Source of the DNA: Ectopseudomonas khazarica
GTDB lineage: Bacteria; Pseudomonadota; Gammaproteobacteria; Pseudomonadales; Pseudomonadaceae
DNA: 64,000 nt
Direction of reading: 5' to 3'
Assembly (NCBI RefSeq): GCF_004521985.1
Contig: NZ_SBHZ01000022.1
Span: forward strand, 1 to 64,000
Both the position numbers and the translations under genes were made by a program. A model generated the notes under the pieces. The model was not told where the DNA came from and searched no databases. It saw only the letters and a list, made by a program, of their open reading frames with translations. Below, in pieces: positions 26,963 through 35,247 of the stretch (positions are counted from its first letter, which is position 1; each line of letters begins with the position of its first letter).

Positions 26963-27283
26963 TTACAGCAGATCGTACTGCTTGAGCTTCTTGCGCAGCG
27001 TGCCGCGGTTGAGGCCGAGCAGTTCGGAGGCCTTGGTCTGGTTACCTTTCACATAATTCATGACGGTTTCCAGCAGCGGCGCTTCCACTTCGGTGAGCAC
27101 CAGGTTGTACACGTCGGTGACGTCCGCGCCCTCCAGGTGGGCGAAATAGTTATGCAGCGCCTTCTCCACGGCGCCGCGCAGGGTCTGGCCCTCTTCGCTC
27201 GGCGTGCTCAGGTGCTGTTTCAGGCTGGTGTTGTCACTCACGGGTGCAATTCCACTCACTAAGGTCTCTGTCATCAACGTCAT
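26963..27283 (-). CDS. fis: Nucleoid protein Fis
   Basis: A 106-residue DNA-bending regulator. The C-terminal helix-turn-helix KGNQTKASELLGLNRGTLRKKLKQYDLL is the Fis signature; the middle region (VEKALHNYFAHLEGADVTDVYNLVLTEVEAPLLETVMNY) forms the dimer core. The start codon overlaps the dusB stop as ATGA, so translation is coupled. The dusB-fis operon is a standard gammaproteobacterial arrangement. Confidence 0.98.
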   Translation of the reverse strand: MTLMTETLVSGIAPVSDNTSLKQHLSTPSEEGQTLRGAVEKALHNYFAHLEGADVTDVYNLVLTEVEAPLLETVMNYVKGNQTKASELLGLNRGTLRKKLKQYDLL

Positions 27284-28278
27284 GCGGCCACCTCGTTTCC
27301 ATCATCGTGCCGCTCGCGGAAGAACTCGCGAACGTGGGCGCACTGTGCGTCCGTACTGTCCAGACGGTTGAACTGGGCGCGAAACTCCCTGGCGCCCGGC
27401 AGGGTTGCCAGATACCAGCCGACATGCTTGCGGGCGATGCGTACGCCCATCAATTCGCCGTAGAAGGCGTGCAGTGCGGCCAGGTGTTCTAGCAGAATGC
27501 GTTCCACTTCGAGCAGACCGGGCGCCGGCAGGGTGCTGCCGGTACGCAGGTAATGCTCGATTTCACGAAAGATCCACGGCCGGCCCTGTGCGGCGCGACC
27601 GATCAGTAGCGCGTCGGCGCCGGTGGCGTCGAGCACGGCCTTGGCTTTCTGTGGGGAGTCGATGTCGCCGTTGGCGAACACCGGGATGCTGACCGCCTGC
27701 TTGATGGCGGCGATGGTCTCGTACTCGGCGTCGCCGGTGTACAGGTCGGCGCGGGTGCGACCGTGTACGGCCAGTGCGCTGATGCCGGCGTCCTCGGCGA
27801 TCTTCGCCACGGTCACGCCGTTCTTGTTCTGTCGGTCCCAGCCGGTGCGGATCTTCAGGGTCACCGGCACGCTCACCGCGCCGACCACGGCATCGAGGAT
27901 CTCGCGCACCAGCGGCTCGTCGCGCAACAGGGCGGAGCCGGCGGCCTTGTTGCAGACCTTCTTGGCCGGGCAGCCCATGTTGATATCGATGATCTGTGCG
28001 CCCAGCTCGACGTTCTTGCGCGCCGCTTCGGCGAGCATCTGCGGGTCGCCTCCGGCGATCTGCACCGAGCGTGGCTCGGGATCACCGGCGTGCAGCAGAC
28101 GCAGACTGGACTTGCGGCTATTCCACAGGCGCACATCGCTGGTGACCATCTCCGACACCACCAGGCCGGCGCCGAGGTTGCGGCACAGCTGGCGGAACGG
28201 GCGATCGGTGACACCGGCCATGGGGGCCAGGATCAACCGATTGGGCAATGTGTAGGGGCCAATACGTGGGGCCGACAT
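27280..28278 (-). CDS. dusB: tRNA-dihydrouridine synthase DusB
   Basis: A 332-residue flavoenzyme reducing specific uridines in the tRNA D-loop. Motifs: LAPMAGVTDRPFRQLCR, the catalytic-Cys block IDINMGCPAKKVCNKAAGSALL, HGRTRADLYTGDAEY and FANGDIDSPQKA, GRAAQGRPWIFREI. The ATG at 28278 (MSAPRIGPYTLPNRL) has a Shine-Dalgarno AGGGA and skips an unsupported 12-residue extension. Its position upstream of fis fixes the DusB subgroup. Confidence 0.96.
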   Translation of the reverse strand: MSAPRIGPYTLPNRLILAPMAGVTDRPFRQLCRNLGAGLVVSEMVTSDVRLWNSRKSSLRLLHAGDPEPRSVQIAGGDPQMLAEAARKNVELGAQIIDINMGCPAKKVCNKAAGSALLRDEPLVREILDAVVGAVSVPVTLKIRTGWDRQNKNGVTVAKIAEDAGISALAVHGRTRADLYTGDAEYETIAAIKQAVSIPVFANGDIDSPQKAKAVLDATGADALLIGRAAQGRPWIFREIEHYLRTGSTLPAPGLLEVERILLEHLAALHAFYGELMGVRIARKHVGWYLATLPGAREFRAQFNRLDSTDAQCAHVREFFRERHDDGNEVAA

Positions 28279-28474
28279 GGGGCGTCCCTGCTTGTTGGTT
28301 CGCAGTTGAGACAAAGGGCGATCAACACCTGCCCTCCACTGTGTCCTCAGGGGAAACGATGGTGGGTCGGTGCTCGCGAAAGGGTGGGCATGATACCCGC
28401 TCTGGGTGACCGGATAAAGGCTGTTTTGAACAAATTCTGAACAGCTATGGGCTTATCGCCAGTAGTTAGATGGA

Positions 28475-28494
28475 CGGCCTGCGACCACAGGCCG
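28475..28494 (-). terminator. Hairpin after the DUF3426 gene, no U-tract
   Basis: CGGCCTG/CAGGCCG with a six-base loop lies 14 bp downstream of the DUF3426 stop. No run of T follows, so it may be a weak or Rho-assisted end. The rest of the 229-bp gap to dusB holds no gene; it must carry the dusB-fis promoter on the minus strand. Confidence 0.35.
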
Positions 28495-28507
28495 CGTGGC
28501 CTCCAGG

Positions 28508-29749
28508 CTATTCCGGGGAGTGGAAGCTGAGGCTGTAGTTCACCGCGCGGGTGCCCGGGTCGAGGATGTCCAGCGAGATGTGAATGGGCGTCTGCGGCGG
28601 CATTTCGCTCTGCCCGGCGAGCTCGCCGGCGAGGTATTCGCTGGGTTTGAAGCGACGACTGGCGACCAGTTGTCCGCCGAGGTCGGCGAAGCGCATTTCC
28701 AGCAGCGGAAAGGGCTGGGCGAAGGGCGCGCGGTTGTAGAGGATGGCGTCGACGATCAGTGCGCCGGAGAACTCCGGGTGGCTGCGCACCACCAGGTTGC
28801 TGCTGCGGATCTGGCTGATGTCGACCTTCGACGGCAGCTCGCAGCCGATGTTCGGGCAGAGCTGTTCGAACCAGGGGCGATAGCGATCCTGACGCGCCAG
28901 TTCGTCGAAGTTGTAGGCGGCGTACTGCGCCAGCAGCCCAGCTGCGGCCAGCAGGTTGAGCAGGCCCCAGCCGAACAGGCGGCCCCAGGCCGTCTCCTTC
29001 TGCTGCTGCCAGTCGAGTTGCAGCGGTTCGTCGTCGAGGTCGAACAGGCGTTCCTCGCGCAGTGCAGGCTCGCTGCGTGCGGCGTCGTCGGGCTCGGGCT
29101 CGGGCTCGTCGTGAGGCTGGTCGTCCTCCGCATCCGCCGCGTCCAGTGCGCCGATGCGAGGCTCTTGCGGCTGCTCGCGTTCGACGGCACTCGCGGCTGG
29201 CGAGGCCGCTGCGAGCGGCTCGTCGCTCTGGCGCGGCGCAGGCTCGGGGGCGTTCGTCGGCTCCAGCTCGAAGCTGTCGCGCTTTACCTGTTCGTCACGC
29301 AGCAGTGCTTCGGCCCAGGCCTCGTCATGCACATCGTCGTCGTCCTGTGCCGTGGCGCTGCCGAAGCTCTCGCTGTAGCGCGGCGCGCGCTCCAGGGCGA
29401 GGAACTGCTGCGACAGCTGCTGCTCCTGCTCTTCCAGCTTGGCCAGCTCCTCGTCCAGGTCGAGGCTGTCCAGGTCGAGGTCGTCATGAATCCACAGGGT
29501 CTCGTCGACGGCCTTCGCCGCAGGTGCCTTGGGGCTGCCTGGCGGCTGCGGCTTGCTGGCGGGGGCGCTGACCGGCTTGACGCTGGTCGCCGCTGCCGCA
29601 CTGCGCGGGCCGAACAGTTGCTCGGCGGCGTTGAACACGTGCAGGCAGGCACCGCAGCGGACTGCGCCATGGGCCGCAGCCAGCTGCGCCTGGCTGACGC
29701 GGAAGCTGGTGCGGCAATTGGGGCACTGGGTGACGTGGCTTTCGCTCAT
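28508..29749 (-). CDS. Zinc-ribbon and DUF3426 membrane protein
   Basis: A 413-residue protein. Residues 1-45 are an MJ0042-type zinc ribbon (CPNCRTSFRVSQAQLAAAHGAVRCGACLHVFNA). Residues 50-250 are a long acidic, low-complexity linker (DDLDLDSLDLDEELAKLEEQEQ and runs of Glu/Asp/Pro). One membrane helix lies near 260-282 (LFGWGLLNLLAAAGLLAQYAAYNF), and the C-terminal 130 residues form the DUF3426 domain (CELPSKVDISQIRSSNLVVRSHPEFSGALIVDAILYNRAPFAQPFPLLEMRFAD). The ribbon should be cytoplasmic and DUF3426 periplasmic. Function unknown; it is conserved next to prmA in Pseudomonas. Confidence 0.88.
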   Translation of the reverse strand: MSESHVTQCPNCRTSFRVSQAQLAAAHGAVRCGACLHVFNAAEQLFGPRSAAAATSVKPVSAPASKPQPPGSPKAPAAKAVDETLWIHDDLDLDSLDLDEELAKLEEQEQQLSQQFLALERAPRYSESFGSATAQDDDDVHDEAWAEALLRDEQVKRDSFELEPTNAPEPAPRQSDEPLAAASPAASAVEREQPQEPRIGALDAADAEDDQPHDEPEPEPDDAARSEPALREERLFDLDDEPLQLDWQQQKETAWGRLFGWGLLNLLAAAGLLAQYAAYNFDELARQDRYRPWFEQLCPNIGCELPSKVDISQIRSSNLVVRSHPEFSGALIVDAILYNRAPFAQPFPLLEMRFADLGGQLVASRRFKPSEYLAGELAGQSEMPPQTPIHISLDILDPGTRAVNYSLSFHSPE

Positions 29750-29802
29750 GCGCGGGTCCGGGAAAACGAGGCGGCTAGTCTAACGCAACGGCTATGTGCG
29801 GT

Positions 29803-30681
29803 TCAGCGCTTGACGCCGCTGATGCGCACCCAGCCATCCTTGACGGCCGTCGGGTCGAGGTCGAACGCCTCTGCGTAGGCGGCACGGACTTCCTCGGCCT
29901 GCTCGGCGAGAATGCCCGACAGTGCCAGGCGTCCACCGCCCCTGACCAGGCTGGTGATCTGCGCGGCCAGGGCTACCAGCGGGCCGGCGAGAATGTTGGC
30001 GACCACCACATCGGCTTGTTGCTGGGGCATGTCCGCAGGCAGGTAGACCGGGAAGCGCGCCGGGTCGATGCCATTGCGCGAAGCGTTGTCGCGCGAGGCT
30101 TCCAGCGCCTGCGGGTCGATATCGGTACCGACCGCCTGTGGTGCGCCGAGCAGCAGGGCGGCGATGGCGAGAATGCCCGAGCCGCAGCCGAAGTCGATCA
30201 CGCTGCAGCCTTCGAGCTGCTGGCCGTCGAGCCATTCCAGGCACAGGGCGGTGGTGGGGTGGGTACCGGTGCCGAAGGCCAGGCCCGGATCGAGCAGCAG
30301 GTTCACGGCTTGCGGCTCCGGCGCGGCGTGCCAGCTGGGGACGATCCACAGGCGCCGGCCGAAACGCATGGGCTGGAAGTTGTCCATCCAGCTGCGCTCC
30401 CAGTCCTGGTCCTCGATGCGCTCGACCTGGTGCTCGGGCAGTGCGCCGCCGCACAGCAGCTGCAGGTGGGCGAGCAGCGCGGTTTCATCGGTGTCGGCTT
30501 CGAACAGCGCCAGCAGGTGGGTATGCGACCACAGCGGCGTGGTGCCCAGGTCCGGTTCGAAGATCGGCTGGTCTTCGGCATCCATGAAGGTCACCGACAC
30601 GGCGCCCACTTCCAGCAGGGCATCTTCGTAGGTTTCCGCCTGCTCGGGGGTGATGGCGAGACGGACTTGTAACCAGGGCAT
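29803..30681 (-). CDS. prmA: Ribosomal protein L11 methyltransferase PrmA
   Basis: A 292-residue SAM-dependent enzyme that trimethylates ribosomal protein L11. N-terminal L11-binding domain MPWLQVRLAITPEQAETYEDALLEVGAVSVTFMDAEDQPIFEP; SAM motif SVIDFGCGSGILAIAALLLGA; active-site block DVVVANILAGPLVALAA; DPGLAFGTGTHPTT before it. The ATG at 30681 is preferred over 30693 by homology and Shine-Dalgarno position. Confidence 0.97.
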   Translation of the reverse strand: MPWLQVRLAITPEQAETYEDALLEVGAVSVTFMDAEDQPIFEPDLGTTPLWSHTHLLALFEADTDETALLAHLQLLCGGALPEHQVERIEDQDWERSWMDNFQPMRFGRRLWIVPSWHAAPEPQAVNLLLDPGLAFGTGTHPTTALCLEWLDGQQLEGCSVIDFGCGSGILAIAALLLGAPQAVGTDIDPQALEASRDNASRNGIDPARFPVYLPADMPQQQADVVVANILAGPLVALAAQITSLVRGGGRLALSGILAEQAEEVRAAYAEAFDLDPTAVKDGWVRISGVKR

Positions 30682-30763
30682 GGAAAACCTCATGAACGGG
30701 GCGCGTTTGGCCGCGCAGCTTACTTGAACGGACGGCCGGCTTGCCAGCGTGCCCGCCGAAACG

Positions 30764-30791
30764 ACAAGGGCCGCCCGTGGGCAGCCCTTGT
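30764..30791 (-). terminator. Hairpin terminator after accC
   Basis: On the minus strand ACAAGGGC, a twelve-base loop and GCCCTTGT form an eight-pair stem 18 bp after the accC stop, followed by CGTTT. The T-run is short, so efficiency is uncertain. Confidence 0.55.
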
Positions 30792-30808
30792 TGCAACGCG
30801 TATCAGGC

Positions 30809-32164
30809 TCAGTGCCTGTCCATACCCAGTTTCTTTTCCAGGTAGTGGATGTTCACGCCGCCTTTGACGAAACCCTTGTCGCGGGTCAGGTCGCGGTGCA
30901 GCGGCACGTTGGTCTTGATGCCGTCGACGACGATCTCGTCCAGGGCATTGCGCATGCGCGCCATGGCCTCGTCGCGATCCTTGCCGAAGGTGATCAGCTT
31001 GCCGATCAGCGAGTCGTAGTGCGGCGGTACGCTGTAGCCACTGTACAGGTGCGAGTCGACACGAACGCCGTTACCGCCCGGGGCATGGAAATGCTTGACC
31101 TTGCCGGGGCTGGGCATGAAGTTGTCCGGGTCTTCGGCGTTGATCCGGCACTCGACCGAGTGACCGAGGATCTTCACGTCTTCCTGCTTGATCGACAGCT
31201 TGTTGCCGGCGGCGATGCTGAGCATCTCCTTGACGATGTCGATGCCGGTGACCATCTCGGTGACCGGGTGCTCCACCTGAACACGGGTGTTCATCTCGAT
31301 GAAGTAGAAACGGCCATCTTCGTAGAGGAACTCGAAGGTGCCGGCGCCACGGTAGCCGATCTCGACGCAGGCATCGACGCAGCGCTTGAGTACTTCGGCG
31401 CGGGCCTTCTCGTCGATCAGCGGGGCCGGGGCCTCTTCGATCACCTTCTGGTGGCGACGCTGCAGCGAGCAGTCACGGTCGTACAGGTGAATGGCGTTGC
31501 CCTGGCCGTCGGACAGCACCTGGACTTCGACGTGGCGCGGGTTGCCGAGGAATTTTTCCAGATAGACCATCGGGTTGCCGAACGCGGCACCGGCTTCGGT
31601 GCGGGTCAGCTTGGCCGACTTGATCAGGTCTTCTTCCTTGTGCACCACGCGCATGCCGCGACCACCACCGCCACCGGCGGCCTTGATGATCACCGGGTAG
31701 CCCACTTCACGGGCGATGCGCAGGGCTTCTTCCTCGTCTTCCGGCAGCGGGCCGTCGGAGCCGGGTACCACCGGTACGCCGGACTTGATCATGGCGTCCT
31801 TGGCCGACACCTTGTCGCCCATCAGGCGGATCACGTCGGCTTTCGGGCCGATGAAGGCGAAGCCGGAGTTCTCCACCTGTTCGGCGAAGTCGGCGTTCTC
31901 GGCGAGGAAGCCGTAACCCGGGTGGATGGCAGTGGCGCCGGTGACTTCAGCCGCGCTGATGATCGCCGGGATGTGCAGGTAGGACTGTGCGCCGGGTGCC
32001 GGACCAATGCAGACGGACTCGTCGGCCAGGCCCAGGTGCATCAGTTCGCGGTCGGCGGTGGAGTGCACGGCCACCGTCTTGATCCCCAGTTCCTTGCAGG
32101 CGCGCAGGATGCGCAGGGCGATTTCGCCACGGTTGGCGATAAGGACTTTTTCCAGCTTCTGCAT
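30809..32164 (-). CDS. accC: Biotin carboxylase AccC
   Basis: A 451-residue ATP-grasp biotin carboxylase of acetyl-CoA carboxylase, which carboxylates biotin on AccB in the first committed step of fatty acid synthesis. Motifs: KVLIANRGEIALRILRACKELG, HPGYGFLAENADFAE, the glycine loop KAAGGGGGRGMRVV, FIEMNTRVQVEHPVTEMVTGID, and the C-terminal domain HYDSLIGKLITFGKDRDEAMARM. Seventeen bases separate it from accB. Confidence 0.99.
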   Translation of the reverse strand: MQKLEKVLIANRGEIALRILRACKELGIKTVAVHSTADRELMHLGLADESVCIGPAPGAQSYLHIPAIISAAEVTGATAIHPGYGFLAENADFAEQVENSGFAFIGPKADVIRLMGDKVSAKDAMIKSGVPVVPGSDGPLPEDEEEALRIAREVGYPVIIKAAGGGGGRGMRVVHKEEDLIKSAKLTRTEAGAAFGNPMVYLEKFLGNPRHVEVQVLSDGQGNAIHLYDRDCSLQRRHQKVIEEAPAPLIDEKARAEVLKRCVDACVEIGYRGAGTFEFLYEDGRFYFIEMNTRVQVEHPVTEMVTGIDIVKEMLSIAAGNKLSIKQEDVKILGHSVECRINAEDPDNFMPSPGKVKHFHAPGGNGVRVDSHLYSGYSVPPHYDSLIGKLITFGKDRDEAMARMRNALDEIVVDGIKTNVPLHRDLTRDKGFVKGGVNIHYLEKKLGMDRH

Positions 32165-32181
32165 TGCAGGCTCCCCGTGCA

Positions 32182-32646
32182 TCAAACGATGGTGAACAGG
32201 GGCTGGTCGTACTCAACCGGCTGGCCGTTTTCCACCAGGATGGACTCGATCACGCCGCTGGCTTCGGCCTCGATGTGGTTCATCATCTTCATCGCTTCGA
32301 CGATGCACAGGATGTCGCCTTTCTTCACGCTCTGGCCCACTTCGACGAAGTTGCCCGAGGTCGGCGAAGCGGCGCGGTAGAAGGTACCGACCATCGGCGA
32401 ACGGGCGACGGTGCCGTTCAGCTTCGGTGCGGCAGCCGGGGCGGCTTCAGCGCTGGCGGCCGGAGCCGGGGCGGCAACCGGAGCAGCGGCCGGGGCCGGT
32501 GCATAGATGGGCTGCGCGGCGTAGGCCGGCTGCTTGTTGCTGTGACGGCTGATGCGTACGGACTCTTCGCCCTCTTTGATCTCCAGCTCGTCGATACCGG
32601 ACTCTTCCAGCAGCTCGATCAGTTTCTTGACTTTACGGATATCCAT
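32182..32646 (-). CDS. accB: Biotin carboxyl carrier protein AccB
   Basis: A 154-residue carrier. Residues 1-35 form a helical dimer region (MDIRKVKKLIELLEESGIDELEIKEGEE). A Pro/Ala-rich linker follows (about 50-75), then the biotinyl domain with the modified lysine in CIVEAMKMMNHIEAEASG. It is complete and sits between aroQ and accC, the usual order. Confidence 0.99.
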   Translation of the reverse strand: MDIRKVKKLIELLEESGIDELEIKEGEESVRISRHSNKQPAYAAQPIYAPAPAAAPVAAPAPAASAEAAPAAAPKLNGTVARSPMVGTFYRAASPTSGNFVEVGQSVKKGDILCIVEAMKMMNHIEAEASGVIESILVENGQPVEYDQPLFTIV

Positions 32647-32696
32647 GAAGGTTCAACTCCCAGAGGTGAGGTAGGACTTGTCTACCGAGCGTCGCG

Positions 32697-33143
32697 TCAG
32701 GCGCGCTCGGCCAGTTGTTCGAGTGCCGCTTCCAGGGCCAGCCGATAACCGCTGGCGCCAAGGCCGCAGATCACCCCTACTGCAACGTCGGAAAAATAGG
32801 AGTGATGGCGGAATGGTTCACGCTTGTGCACGTTGGACAGGTGCACTTCGATGAATGGGATGCTCACTGCCAGCAACGCGTCACGTAATGCGACACTCGT
32901 ATGGGTAAAAGCGGCAGGATTGATCAGGATAAAGTCGACGCCTTCACCCTTTGCGGCGTGAATGCGGTCGATCAGTTCGTACTCGGCATTGCTTTGCAGG
33001 TACATCAGGTGGTGGCCGGCTTCGCGGGCGCGCAGCTCCAGGTCCTGATTGATCTCGGCCAGCGTGGTGGCGCCGTATTTGTCTGGCTCACGGGTACCCA
33101 GCAGATTCAGGTTGGGGCCGTGAAGTACCAGTAGAGTGGCCAT
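32697..33143 (-). CDS. aroQ: Type II 3-dehydroquinate dehydratase AroQ
   Basis: A 148-residue enzyme of the shikimate pathway converting 3-dehydroquinate to 3-dehydroshikimate. Motifs: LVLHGPNLNLLGTREPDKYG with the active-site Tyr, INPAAFTHTSVALRDAL (substrate-binding Asn and His), FIEVHLSNVHKREPFRHHSYFSDVAVGVICGLGASGY. First gene of the aroQ-accB-accC operon. Confidence 0.98.
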   Translation of the reverse strand: MATLLVLHGPNLNLLGTREPDKYGATTLAEINQDLELRAREAGHHLMYLQSNAEYELIDRIHAAKGEGVDFILINPAAFTHTSVALRDALLAVSIPFIEVHLSNVHKREPFRHHSYFSDVAVGVICGLGASGYRLALEAALEQLAERA

Positions 33144-33175
33144 GGACGCGTTCCTTGTTGTTCGGGCTGCGCAGG

Positions 33176-33204
33176 ACTATGCCGCAGCCGTGCGATGTCA
33201 GCAA
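33176..33204 (-). promoter_or_regulatory. Candidate sigma-70 promoter for aroQ-accBC
   Basis: On the minus strand TTGCTG (33204-33199) and CATAGT (33181-33176) are spaced by 17 bp, with the -10 about 33 bp before the aroQ start. The match is moderate (3/6 and 4/6). Confidence 0.4.
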
Positions 33205-33318
33205 TAGTCGACACGATGCCTGCCGTTTGCGGCAAGAATATGACTATAGCAGCTGGTCTGGTCGCTATCGGATCGTTGCGCTGCCCCTGTGAGGTCGCAA
33301 TGTCCGCGGTGTGGCTGG

Positions 33319-35094
33319 TCAGCGGCTGCTGCGTGCCGCGGCTCGATCCAGGCGCACGCCGAAGGTGGCGGCGTCGACTTCACCTACGACACGCAGATCG
33401 AGCAGTTCGTCACCCCGGGCGGAGAACAGCTGGATCGCGGGCGGCCCGAACAGCTGGTAGCGATCCAGCAGGGCGCGCTGCGCGGCGCTGCTTTCGGTGA
33501 TGTCGAAGCGTATCAGTCTCCAGCCGGCCAGCTTGCTGCCCACTTCGGCATTGCCGAACACTTCGCGTTCGATCACCTTGCAGCTGATGCACCAGTCGGC
33601 GTACCAGTCCAGCAGCAGCGGTTGCCCGGCGGCCTTGGCCTCGGCCAGCGCAGCGTCCAGCTCAGCAGGGCTGCTCAGGGTCTGCCAGGCACCGCTCTTG
33701 GAGCTGCCCTGGCTGGCAGTGGCCGATAGCTGGCCGAGCGGCTTGAGCGGATCGCTCGTGCCCTGCAGGGCACCGACCCAGGCGGCCAGGGCGTAGACCA
33801 GCAGGGCCAGGCCGACGATCTGGCCGAGTTTCTGCCGGTGCGTCTTCGGGCCGAACTCCAGCGCGCCGAGGAACACCGCCACGCCGCCGGCCAGCAGGCC
33901 CCACAGCGCCAGGCTGAGGCTGCCCGGCAGCACGCGTTCGAGCAGCCAGACGGACACGGCCAGGAGCATCACGCCGAAGGCGTTGCGCACGGTGACCAGC
34001 CACGGGCCGGACTTCGGCAGCAGGGCGCCGCCGCCCGCGCCGAACAGCACCAGCGGCGTGCCCATGCCCAGGCCCAGGGCGAACAGTTGCAGGCCGCCAC
34101 CGACGGCATCGCCGGTGCTGCTGATATAGAGCAGCAGGGCGGTCAGGGGCGCGGTGATGCAGGGCGACACGATCAGGCTCGACAGCACGCCCAGGGTCGC
34201 GGCACCGGCGATGGTGCCGCCGCGGGTCTGGCTGGCGCGCTGGTCGAGGCGGTCGCGTATGAAGGCCGGCAGGCGCAGTTCGAAGACGCCGAACATCGCC
34301 ATGGCGAACAGGCCGAAGAAGGCGGCGAAGGGTACCAGCACCCAGGGCGACTGCAGCATGGCCTGCAGGTTGAGACCAGCGCCGAACAGCCCCATCAGCG
34401 CACCGAGCACGGCATAGCAGGCCGCCATCGGCAGCACGTAGGCGAGCGACAGGATCAGCCCGCGGGCATTGCTCGGGCGACCGCGCAGCACCACGCCGGA
34501 GAGAATCGGCAGCATGGGCAGCACGCAGGGGGTGAAGGTCAGGCCCAGCCCGGCGAGGAAGAACAGCGCCAGATCTTTCCAGGTCCACTCGCTCTGCTGC
34601 AGGTCGGCGACGCTGGCGGGCATCTCGCCGATTTCGATGTACTCGGTCTCGGGCGGGTAGCACAGGCCCTTGTCGGCACAGCCCTGGTAGCCCACCTGCA
34701 GGCGCAGCGGGCGGTTGTCCGGGTTGTCCAGCGGCAGGCGCACGTCGAGCACGCCGTAGTACACCTCGACATCGCCGAAGAACTCGTCGTGCTTGGCCTT
34801 GCCGGCAGGCAGTTGCGCCTCGCCGAGGTCGAAGCCGGCCGGCTCCACGCTGAAATTCAGGCGGTGGCGGTACAGGTAGTAGCCCTCGGCCGCGACGAAA
34901 CGCAGGGTCACGCTCTGCGCATCGCTGCTCACCAGGCTCAGCTTGAAGGCTTCCCGTACCGGCAGGAAATCGCTGCTGTTGTTCAGCGGGGCGCCAAGCG
35001 GCGACGCGGCCGGGCGCTGGTCGAACAGGTTGGCGCTGGCCGGCAGGCTCAGGCACAGCAGGAGCAGGGGAAGGAGCAGACGACGCAGTGACAT
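33319..35094 (-). CDS. dsbD: Thiol:disulfide interchange protein DsbD
   Basis: A 591-residue protein that carries electrons from cytoplasmic thioredoxin to the periplasm. Order: signal peptide (MSLRRLLLPLLLLCLSLPASA), alpha domain with the Cys pair in YQGCADKGLCYPP (residues about 127-140), eight membrane helices with conserved TFTPCVLPMLPILSGVVL and LIVSPCITAPLTALLLY, then the gamma thioredoxin domain with DWYADWCISCKVIE. All six key cysteines are present. The ATG at 35094 gives the signal peptide its proper start. Confidence 0.96.
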   Translation of the reverse strand: MSLRRLLLPLLLLCLSLPASANLFDQRPAASPLGAPLNNSSDFLPVREAFKLSLVSSDAQSVTLRFVAAEGYYLYRHRLNFSVEPAGFDLGEAQLPAGKAKHDEFFGDVEVYYGVLDVRLPLDNPDNRPLRLQVGYQGCADKGLCYPPETEYIEIGEMPASVADLQQSEWTWKDLALFFLAGLGLTFTPCVLPMLPILSGVVLRGRPSNARGLILSLAYVLPMAACYAVLGALMGLFGAGLNLQAMLQSPWVLVPFAAFFGLFAMAMFGVFELRLPAFIRDRLDQRASQTRGGTIAGAATLGVLSSLIVSPCITAPLTALLLYISSTGDAVGGGLQLFALGLGMGTPLVLFGAGGGALLPKSGPWLVTVRNAFGVMLLAVSVWLLERVLPGSLSLALWGLLAGGVAVFLGALEFGPKTHRQKLGQIVGLALLVYALAAWVGALQGTSDPLKPLGQLSATASQGSSKSGAWQTLSSPAELDAALAEAKAAGQPLLLDWYADWCISCKVIEREVFGNAEVGSKLAGWRLIRFDITESSAAQRALLDRYQLFGPPAIQLFSARGDELLDLRVVGEVDAATFGVRLDRAAARSSR

Positions 35095-35247
35095 CGGGCG
35101 ACTATCTCGGCGGAAGGTGGCGGCATGATACCGGAAAGCGCCCATGCACATTTCGCCAGCTGAACGGACTGCCGATCTGCTCGGATGAGCGTCGCTTGGA
35201 TCGGCGGCCGCGCGCCGAGTTCCAGGCCTGCGCCGGTATGCCGCAGG